7,722 nucleotides of DNA, from positions 1 through 7,722 of the forward strand of contig JBDHIK010000119.1 in assembly GCA_039587475.1 (NCBI GenBank), read 5' to 3'. Positions 1 through 5,132 of the stretch are shown here, piece by piece; the stretch's first letter is position 1, and every line of letters begins with the position of its first letter. This DNA is from N074bin45 sp039587475 (GTDB lineage Bacteria > Gemmatimonadota > Gemmatimonadetes > Gemmatimonadales > GWC2-71-9). The position numbers and the translations under genes were made by a program. A model generated the notes under the pieces. It was given only the letters and a program-made list of their open reading frames with translations. It searched no databases and was not told the DNA's origin.

Positions 1-540
1 ATGGACGACGTGCCGGACGGCTGGCAGGTCGTCGACGGCGCCCTGACACGGGTGGCCGGTGCGGGAGACCTCATCACCATCGACCAGTTCGCCAACTTCG
101 AGCTGGAACTCGAGTGGAACGTCTCACCCGGCGGCAACAGCGGCATCTTCTTCCGGGCCACCGAAGAGGCCGAGCGCATCTACGAAACCGCGCCCGAGAT
201 GCAGGTGCTGGATGACGCGGCGCACGCCGACGGCGGCAACCGGTTGACCTCGGCGGGTGCCAACTATGGCCTGTATGCCCCGCCCGAAGGGGTCGTCAAA
301 CCGGCCGGCGAGTGGCACGCGGTGCGCATCGTCGTCGACTCGGCCCACGTGGAGCACTGGCTCAACGGCGTGAAGGTCGTGGAGTACGATCTGTGGAGCC
401 CCGAGTGGGAAGCGAAGGTCGCCGCCAGCAAGTTCGTGGAGTGGCCGGGCTACGGCCGCGCCACACGCGGACACATCGGGCTCCAGGACCACGGTGACTG
501 GGTGGCTTACCGGAACATCAGGATCCGGGAGCTGCCGTGA
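1..540 (+). CDS. DUF1080 / 3-keto-disaccharide hydrolase family protein, 5'-truncated
   Basis: This is the C-terminal 179 residues of a DUF1080 (PF06439) protein, a jelly-roll fold family whose studied members cleave 3-keto-glycosides. Family landmarks seen are VVDGALTR (residues 10-17), an FELELEW strand (33-39), GGNSGIFFR (44-52), PEMQVLDD (65-72), GEWHAVRIVV (103-112), the WLNGVKVVEYD hairpin (120-130) and the closing GHIGLQDHGDWVAYRNIRIREL (158-178, ending at the stop). Family members normally begin with a segment of the type 'LFNGKDLSGW' upstream of 'VPDGW', which is missing here. The ATG at base 1 is therefore almost certainly an internal Met and the true start, with any signal peptide, lies outside the window. 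It ends at TGA 538-540, followed directly by a second TGA. The downstream permease and Gfo/Idh/MocA gene on the same strand fit a keto-sugar pathway. Family assignment is firm; substrate is unknown. Confidence 0.9.
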   Translation: MDDVPDGWQVVDGALTRVAGAGDLITIDQFANFELELEWNVSPGGNSGIFFRATEEAERIYETAPEMQVLDDAAHADGGNRLTSAGANYGLYAPPEGVVKPAGEWHAVRIVVDSAHVEHWLNGVKVVEYDLWSPEWEAKVAASKFVEWPGYGRATRGHIGLQDHGDWVAYRNIRIRELP

Positions 541-545
541 TGACC

Positions 546-557
546 GCGAGGGCAGCC
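546..557 (+). repeat. 12-bp motif after DUF1080 stop (copy 1)
   Basis: GCGAGGGCAGCC begins five bases after the DUF1080 stop codon. The identical 12-mer occurs at 3245-3256, again just past the stop of a rightward gene. Both copies are followed within 4-10 bases by GGCT, which can pair with the AGCC at the end of the motif to form a small hairpin (554-565 here, loop GAAT). There is no T-tract, so a terminator role is only a guess. Confidence 0.4.
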
Positions 558-591
558 GAATGGCTCGAACGCCCCACTCCACCGTCAAGCG

Positions 592-621
592 TTCGGCAAT
601 GACCGGGATGCATTCCATATT
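592..621 (+). promoter_or_regulatory. Weak candidate sigma70-type promoter for the permease gene
   Basis: This is the only AT-richer patch in the 136-bp gap before the permease gene. TTCGGC (592-597) and CATATT (616-621) sit 18 bp apart and loosely resemble -35 and -10 boxes, each with several mismatches. An ATGCAT palindrome lies between them (608-613). The call is tentative: in GC-rich phyla promoter consensus is poorly defined and read-through from DUF1080 is equally possible. Confidence 0.2.
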
Positions 622-640
622 CAAGGCCTCCCTTTCTCCT

Positions 641-668
641 GTGCACTGCTTACTGCGCACTACGCACC
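641..668 (+). repeat. Degenerate tandem 7-bp repeat, about 4 units
   Basis: Four consecutive heptamers can be laid out from 641: GTGCACT and GCTTACT, then GCGCACT (655-661) and a diverged ACGCACC (662-668). Three of the four end in ACT. The array stops eight bases before the permease ATG and occupies the place where a ribosome binding site would be expected; none is visible. A second heptamer array, of a different unit, lies at 6873-6928. Confidence 0.5.
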
Positions 669-676
669 CCTAAACC

Positions 677-1888
677 ATGGCCGCCACCCGAACCAAACTC
701 TCCGCCATGATGTTCCTCCAGTACTTCATCTGGGGGGCCTGGTTCGTCACCATGGGGACCTATCTGGGACAGACCCGGGGGTTCAGCGGCAGTCAGATCG
801 GCCTGGCCTACGGCAGCACGGCGCTGGCTGCCATGGTGAGTCCGTTCTTCGTCGGGATGGTGGCCGACCGGTTCTTCGCCACCGAGCGCATCCTGGCGCT
901 GCTCCACGTGGCGGGCGGGGTCGTGCTGTATCTGGCATCGACCATCACCGAGTTCCGCTTGTTCTATCCGGCCCTGATTCTGTACGCGCTGTGCTACATG
1001 CCCACCTTGGCACTCACCAACTCCATCTCGTTCGACAACGTGGAGGATTCGGCCCGGGACTTCCCGCGCATCCGGGTCCTGGGCACCATCGGCTGGATCG
1101 TGGCCGGCCTCCTGGTTGGACGCCTTGGGCTCGAGGCCACCGCCATCCCCATGCGCATCGCCGCCGGCGCTTCGGTAGTCATGGGGCTCTATTCATTATT
1201 CCTGCCGCACACGCCGCCCCACGCGGCAGGGTCTCCGCTCAGCGCCCGCGACGTGCTGGGCCTCGACGCGTTGGCCCTGATGAAGGATCGGTCGTTCGCC
1301 ACCTTCGTGATCGGGTCGTTCCTGCTGAGTATCCCGCTCCAGTTCTACTACGCCTTCACCAACCTGTACCTCAACGAGGTGGGCATGGTGGAACCGGCCA
1401 GCAAGATGACCATGGGGCAGATGTCCGAAATCGCGTTCATGGTGGCGCTGCCGTGGTTCCTGACACGCTGGGGCGTCAAGAAGATCCTGTTGGTGGGCAT
1501 GGCTGCCTGGGCGGCCCGCTATCTGCTCTTCGCCTACGGTGACGCCGGCAGTCTGGTCTGGGCCCTGTATCTCGGCATCCTGCTGCATGGCATCTGTTAC
1601 GACTTCTTCTTCGTCACCGGGCAAATCTACGTCGACCAGCGCGCCGGTCTGAAGATCCGAGCCGCCGCCCAGGGCTTCATCGCCTTCGTGACCCAGGGCC
1701 TCGGCCTGTTCATTGGCGCCTGGCTGTCGGGTCGCGTGGTGGAAGCATTCACCCTGGCCGATGGCGTGGGCCACGCCTGGCGTTCCATCTGGTTGATCCC
1801 AGCCGGGGCCGCCGTCCTGGTGTTGATCCTGTTTGCCGTGCTGTTTCGACCCCGGCCCGCCGTCGATCGCGAGCCGGCATCTCTCTGA
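677..1888 (+). CDS. MFS permease, nucleoside:H+ symporter (NupG/XapB-like) family
   Basis: A 403-residue integral inner-membrane transporter, the usual length for a 12-helix major facilitator. Landmarks of the nucleoside:H+ symporter branch are FLQYFIWGAWFVTMGTYL (13-30), LTNSISFDN (113-121), RVLGTIGWI (133-141), QFYYAFTNLYLNEVG (222-236), MTMGQMSEIAFM (244-255), GVKKILLVGMAAWAARYLLFA (266-286), LLHGICYDFFFVTGQIYVD (302-320) and the GFIAFVT...FIGAW segment (333-349). The long loop around residues 176-205 is the central cytoplasmic linker. Members found beside DUF1080 and Gfo/Idh/MocA genes are commonly named nucleoside permeases by homology only; here the context suggests a sugar or keto-sugar substrate (inference). 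The ATG at 677 gives the short cytoplasmic N-tail typical of the family, although no Shine-Dalgarno precedes it. A TTA leucine codon at 1196-1198 sits in a small AT-rich pocket, unusual for this GC-rich gene. The stop overlaps the next gene's ribosome binding site, so the two are probably cotranscribed. Confidence 0.9.
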   Translation: MAATRTKLSAMMFLQYFIWGAWFVTMGTYLGQTRGFSGSQIGLAYGSTALAAMVSPFFVGMVADRFFATERILALLHVAGGVVLYLASTITEFRLFYPALILYALCYMPTLALTNSISFDNVEDSARDFPRIRVLGTIGWIVAGLLVGRLGLEATAIPMRIAAGASVVMGLYSLFLPHTPPHAAGSPLSARDVLGLDALALMKDRSFATFVIGSFLLSIPLQFYYAFTNLYLNEVGMVEPASKMTMGQMSEIAFMVALPWFLTRWGVKKILLVGMAAWAARYLLFAYGDAGSLVWALYLGILLHGICYDFFFVTGQIYVDQRAGLKIRAAAQGFIAFVTQGLGLFIGAWLSGRVVEAFTLADGVGHAWRSIWLIPAGAAVLVLILFAVLFRPRPAVDREPASL

Positions 1889-1892
1889 GGAG
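1888..1892 (+). promoter_or_regulatory. Shine-Dalgarno AGGAG for the Tat-signal oxidoreductase
   Basis: AGGAG lies 7 nt upstream of the ATG at 1900 and shares its first base with the permease TGA stop (1886-1888). This fixes the start at 1900 rather than the in-frame ATG at 1915 and ties translation of the two genes together. Confidence 0.8.
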
Positions 1893-1899
1893 AACGACG

Positions 1900-3234
1900 A
1901 TGGCCACCACAGGCATGTCACGACGCCGCTTCGTGAACGATGTGACGACCGCGAGTCTGGGGATGACGATGATGCCCAACGTGTTGCGACGCGAACGGGG
2001 CTCCCCCAACGATGCGCTGAACGTTGCCTGCATCGGGGTGGGCGGCATGGGCCGGACCGACGTACGAGGCATGGAATCGGAGAACATCTACGCCCTGTGC
2101 GATGTCGACTGGCGTGCCGCAGAAGATGCCTTCCGCAGTTACCCGGGGGCCAAACGGTACCGGGACTTCCGTGAAATGCTGGCGCAGGAGGGCGACAACA
2201 TCGACGCCGTCACCGTCAGTACGCCCGATCACACCCACGCGGCTGCCGCCATGATGGCGCTCAAGATGGGCAAGCCGGTCTACTGCCAGAAGCCGCTGGC
2301 CCGCACCGTTGGGGAGGTTCGGGCCCTCATGGCGGCCGACCGTGCTGCCGGCACGGCCACGCAGATGGGCAACCAGGGCCATGCCGGAGAAGGCACCCGC
2401 CAGATCCGAGAATGGGTCGAGGCCGGCGCCATCGGCACGGTGCGGGAAGTGCAGTTCTGGACCAACCGCCCGATCTGGCCCCAGGCCATCGATCGTCCAC
2501 TGCAGGCCTACTACGCGCCCGGCCATCTCGATTGGGATCTGTGGCTGGGGCCCGCGGCCCAGCGCCCCTACGCACCGGCTTATGCCCCCTTCCGCTGGCG
2601 CGGCTGGTGGGACTTCGGCACCGGCGCCATGGGCGACATGGCGTGCCACATCATGGACGCTGCGTTCTGGGTTCTCGATCTCCGCTATCCCACCACCATC
2701 GTCCCGGAGTACAGCAAGCTGTTCGACGAGACGGCACCCGCTACGTCCCGGGTCAGCTACCACTTCCCGGCCAGGGGGGACCGGCCCGAAGTCGAACTGG
2801 TGTGGCGCGACGGTGGGCTCTTGCCGCCCAAGCCGATCGACTGGCCCGACACCATCGCCTGGCCGCCGCAGGACGGGGGCGGCCAGTTGTGGATCGGCAG
2901 CGACGGCATGCTCGTAGCCGGGGTGTACGGCGGCAACCCGCGCCTGGTGGACGAGGAGCGCGACCGGGACATCCGGGCCAATCCGCCCGAAGAGCAATAC
3001 CCCAGGGTCGAGAGTGTCTACGACGAATGGGTTTCGGCCATCAAGGGCGGCCCACCGGCCGGCTCCAACTTCGCCGGGTACGCCGGCCCGTTGACCGAGA
3101 TGATCCTGCTGGGCAACCTGGCCGTGCGCGTGGGCCAGGCCCTGGAACTCGACCCCACCGGCGGGGCCGTCACCAATGTGCGGGTGCCGGACGAGTGGAT
3201 CATGCCGACGTATCGGGAGGGATGGACGCTCTGA
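1900..3234 (+). CDS. Gfo/Idh/MocA family oxidoreductase with Tat signal
   Basis: A 444-residue NAD(P)-dependent sugar oxidoreductase of the Gfo/Idh/MocA family, predicted to act outside the cytoplasm. The N-terminus carries a twin-arginine motif, SRRRFV (7-12), with a rather weak hydrophobic stretch and no clear AxA cleavage site. The Rossmann domain follows: NVACIGVGGMG (41-51) binds dinucleotide, CDVD (67-70) ends the second strand with an acidic residue that favours NAD, and STPDHTHA (107-114) is typical. The usual E-K-P is Q-K-P here (YCQKPL, 128-133), a variant also frequent in secreted relatives. The C-terminal domain has the HLDWDLWLGPA block (209-219), FRWRGWWDFGTGAMGDMACHIMD (231-253) with the probable catalytic His250, and a closing NLAVRVGQ block. 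Exported members often keep the cofactor tightly bound and can oxidise and re-reduce one sugar, as in GH109-type chemistry. The strong AGGAG at 1888-1892 selects the start. Family is certain; substrate is unknown, with a 3-keto-sugar or glycoside likely from the neighbours. Confidence 0.92.
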   Translation: MATTGMSRRRFVNDVTTASLGMTMMPNVLRRERGSPNDALNVACIGVGGMGRTDVRGMESENIYALCDVDWRAAEDAFRSYPGAKRYRDFREMLAQEGDNIDAVTVSTPDHTHAAAAMMALKMGKPVYCQKPLARTVGEVRALMAADRAAGTATQMGNQGHAGEGTRQIREWVEAGAIGTVREVQFWTNRPIWPQAIDRPLQAYYAPGHLDWDLWLGPAAQRPYAPAYAPFRWRGWWDFGTGAMGDMACHIMDAAFWVLDLRYPTTIVPEYSKLFDETAPATSRVSYHFPARGDRPEVELVWRDGGLLPPKPIDWPDTIAWPPQDGGGQLWIGSDGMLVAGVYGGNPRLVDEERDRDIRANPPEEQYPRVESVYDEWVSAIKGGPPAGSNFAGYAGPLTEMILLGNLAVRVGQALELDPTGGAVTNVRVPDEWIMPTYREGWTL

Positions 3235-3298
3235 CGACAGGGCAGCGAGGGCAGCCCGATGCGAGTGGCTGACGGCGCTTCCCGCCAAACCCTGCCCG
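3235..3298. terminator. Convergent gap with imperfect inverted repeat, possible bidirectional terminator
   Basis: This 64-bp gap separates the stop codons of two convergent Gfo/Idh/MocA genes. It contains a direct 9-bp near-repeat (3239-3247 and 3248-3256, AGGGCAGC plus one base). AGCGAGGGCAG (3244-3254) can pair with CTGCCCGCT (3292-3300) as nine base pairs with a two-base bulge, and a small GGCG/CGCC hairpin falls inside the loop. No T-run follows on either strand, so it is not a canonical intrinsic terminator. Confidence 0.25.
3245..3256 (+). repeat. 12-bp motif after Tat-oxidoreductase stop (copy 2)
   Basis: GCGAGGGCAGCC is identical to 546-557. CAGCC (3252-3256) can pair with GGCTG (3267-3271). 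It begins ten bases after the stop codon. The motif also overlaps the larger inverted repeat in this gap. Confidence 0.4.
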
Positions 3299-4537
3299 CT
3301 AGGGCTTCCAGGTCCCTTTTGCCACCTTGGGAACGTAGCGGTCGAGATTCTTCCCGGGGAACCGCAGCGTCTTCCCCTGCTCTGCCGACATGTACGCCGT
3401 CATCAGGAGCTTCACGACTTCGAACCCGTCGTCCCAGCTCAGAGACGGCTTTTCGCCACGTAGAAACGCCCGGACGAAGTGACGATTCTCCCCTTCGTAC
3501 CCGTACGCCACCGCTTCGTCCGCCACCACCGGCATCAGACCCACTTCGGCGTTCTGCTTCTCCACCAGGTCCTCTCCCGCCTTGCCTCGTACCTGGCGAC
3601 TGAAGAACAGGTTGAGCCCGGTGTCGAGCGTGTCCCACTTCATCGAGTACTCCGGTCCCAGGAGTTCCGCCGAGAGCCGGAGCCCGGCGCCGACGAAACT
3701 CCACGACGTGGTGGCTTCGCCGACGACCAACTGGCCGTCTTCGGTCTTGAACTCGATGGTGACACTGGCGAAGTCCTCCGAAGGGCGCCGCCGGTAGTTC
3801 ACGGCCCGACCCATCTCCTGGGCCAGCCGCCTGGCGTAGGCCGGCTGCGACCACTTGAGCGAAGCGATGTGGCCCGTGACCTTGACCGGCTTGACCGTGG
3901 AGAGGGGCTGGCCCGGCTCGGTCAACAGGTGGCGCACGACCAGTGCCGAGTGACACATCATGTCGTTGAGCACGCCACCGCCCTGGAGCTTGCCCTGCCA
4001 GAACCACGGCATGTGTGGGCCGCTGTGTTCTTCGGCAGCGCGTGCCAGATAGGGCCGTCCGGTCAGGGTGGCGCCCCGGGCCCAGAGCAGCTGATGACCC
4101 CGCTCCACCTGCGGCGCGAACAGCTGATTCTCGAGGTAGCCGTGATTGAGCCGGACGCTCTTGACCAGCCGCAGGACTTCCCGCGCCTCGCGAACGTTTC
4201 TCGCCAGGGGCTTTTCGCAGGCGATACCCTTGAGCTTCCCCTGCTTGGCCCCAATCGCGTCGACCACGGCGGCTACGTTGGCGATGCGGGCCTGATTGGG
4301 ACCACACAGCCAGATGGCGTCGATGGCCGGGTCGGCCACCATGGCGCCGATGGACTTGTAGGCCCGTGCCTCACCGACTTCGAGGCTGGCGGCCAGCGCG
4401 GCGGCGTCCCCGGCACGGTCCGCGTTGGGACTCCACACGCCCCGCACGTCCGCGTCCCGCACGCCCCGCATGGACTGCATGTGAAAACGAGCGTTGAAGC
4501 CGCTGCCGATGAACCCGATACCGAGGCGATCGCTCAC
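3299..4537 (-). CDS. Gfo/Idh/MocA family oxidoreductase, cytoplasmic, GTG start
   Basis: A 412-residue NAD(P)-dependent oxidoreductase, probably cytoplasmic because no signal peptide precedes the Rossmann fold. GIGFIGSGFNARFH (6-19) is the dinucleotide-binding turn. The second-strand end reads VWSPNADRA (34-42) instead of an acidic residue, which leaves NADP use possible. CEKPLARN (107-114) is the canonical E-K-P motif, and GGGVLNDMMCHSALVVRHLL (186-205) carries the likely catalytic His196. The C-terminal sheet domain includes GEATTSWSF and a DDGFEVVKLLMTAYMSAEQGK helix near the end. The open frame continues upstream to 4978, but that part lies across the small-subunit gene. The GTG at 4537 is favoured because AGGAG stands 8 nt before it and because it overlaps the upstream stop by four bases (GTGA), a coupling arrangement. 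It is only distantly similar to the Tat-signal enzyme at 1900-3234, so the two are not a recent duplication. It may reduce or oxidise a keto-sugar made by the upstream flavin complex (inference). Confidence 0.9.
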   Translation of the reverse strand: MSDRLGIGFIGSGFNARFHMQSMRGVRDADVRGVWSPNADRAGDAAALAASLEVGEARAYKSIGAMVADPAIDAIWLCGPNQARIANVAAVVDAIGAKQGKLKGIACEKPLARNVREAREVLRLVKSVRLNHGYLENQLFAPQVERGHQLLWARGATLTGRPYLARAAEEHSGPHMPWFWQGKLQGGGVLNDMMCHSALVVRHLLTEPGQPLSTVKPVKVTGHIASLKWSQPAYARRLAQEMGRAVNYRRRPSEDFASVTIEFKTEDGQLVVGEATTSWSFVGAGLRLSAELLGPEYSMKWDTLDTGLNLFFSRQVRGKAGEDLVEKQNAEVGLMPVVADEAVAYGYEGENRHFVRAFLRGEKPSLSWDDGFEVVKLLMTAYMSAEQGKTLRFPGKNLDRYVPKVAKGTWKP

Positions 4538-5130
4538 TCTTCGCGCTCCTGGTAGCTCACGCCCAGACGGGCCAGGACCTCCGGCGGGCAGCCCGGCCAT
4601 TCGCGTCGCGCCTGGTTGCCGATGTACTGGACGTCCTGCACGCCCAGGCGACTGGAGAAGAAGCCCGACGCGGTCATGTCGCGGAAGGCATTGAAGAAGG
4701 CCACGCCCTGGCTCAGTCGCTCTGGGGCCCGATCCGGCCAGGCGATGTCGTTCAGCAGGGCGGTGCGTTGATCGGCCGAGCACGAGACGAACGTCCGGCC
4801 GAACCGCTCCCGGCACGCGAGATCGAGCCACCGGAGTCCGCCACGCATGGCCTGCTGCCGCGACGGCCGGTCGGTCATGGTGAAGTCCATGAACTCCGGG
4901 ACGCCGGCCTCCGTGGCGCTGCCGGAGCGTTCGTCCGCCGGGATGATCAGGTCCACCAGGAGGCGCACGGTGCGCCATTCGTGGTCGTCGAAGAACGTCG
5001 GTTCGTAGTCCTGGCCGCTCCGCAGCGCCTGCGCCACCGCGCGGGCCGCCTGGTCCGCTTCTGCCGGCGTGACGCGGAGCGCCACCAGGCTCGCAGCGGT
5101 CAGGGCCTGCAGGGCCTCACGCCTGTTCAT
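4534..5130 (-). CDS. Gluconate 2-dehydrogenase subunit 3 family protein (small subunit of GMC dehydrogenase), Tat signal
   Basis: A 198-residue small subunit of the type that accompanies GMC flavoprotein dehydrogenases (PF13618). The N-terminus MNRREALQALTAASLVAL (1-18) has a twin-arginine pair and a short hydrophobic run, followed by a possible AEA cleavage site (23-25). The family core is FFDDHEWRTVRLLVDLIIP (46-64), the DERSGSATEAGVPEFMD segment (66-82), which is its most recognisable part, and GFFSSRLGVQDVQYIGN (156-172). In known gluconate, sorbitol and glucoside 3-dehydrogenases this subunit supplies the export signal and escorts the unsigned flavoprotein across the membrane. It follows the GMC gene by 2 bp and overlaps the next gene by 4 bp. 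ATG at 5130 is chosen; GTG at 5136 would add two residues and create a GTGA overlap with the GMC stop. The G-rich run GGGGGG (5146-5141) is 10 nt from the ATG but only 4 nt from the GTG, which favours ATG. Confidence 0.88.
   Translation of the reverse strand: MNRREALQALTAASLVALRVTPAEADQAARAVAQALRSGQDYEPTFFDDHEWRTVRLLVDLIIPADERSGSATEAGVPEFMDFTMTDRPSRQQAMRGGLRWLDLACRERFGRTFVSCSADQRTALLNDIAWPDRAPERLSQGVAFFNAFRDMTASGFFSSRLGVQDVQYIGNQARREWPGCPPEVLARLGVSYQEREE
4546..4550 (-). promoter_or_regulatory. Shine-Dalgarno AGGAG deciding the GTG start at 4537
   Basis: On the minus strand AGGAG is followed by 8 nt and then GTG. It lies inside the last codons of the upstream small-subunit gene and supports a GTG start over the longer open frame. 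Confidence 0.75.
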
Positions 5131-5132
5131 GG

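Noticed and set aside
1..3. ATG at base 1 as the true DUF1080 start
   Set aside because: The N-terminal strand of the domain and any export signal would be missing; the position coincides with the window edge.
677..1888. Naming the permease as a specific nucleoside or xanthosine transporter
   Set aside because: The family match is clear, but no nucleoside metabolism genes are nearby and members in this context are uncharacterised.
1900..3234. Assignment as a GH109 alpha-N-acetylgalactosaminidase
   Set aside because: The architecture is similar, but no GH109-specific motif can be confirmed by eye and many secreted family members are not glycosidases.
1918..3288. 456-residue minus-strand open frame opposite the Tat oxidoreductase
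   Set aside because: No domain features; the opposite frame carries a full Gfo/Idh/MocA protein with a good ribosome binding site.
3479..4555. 358-residue plus-strand open frame opposite the second oxidoreductase
   Set aside because: Shadow of the real minus-strand gene; no family motifs and biased composition.
4538..4978. Upstream extension of the minus-strand oxidoreductase to an ATG at 4978
   Set aside because: The extra 147 residues overlap the small-subunit gene and lack any family similarity; GTG 4537 has AGGAG at the right distance and directly precedes the Rossmann fold.
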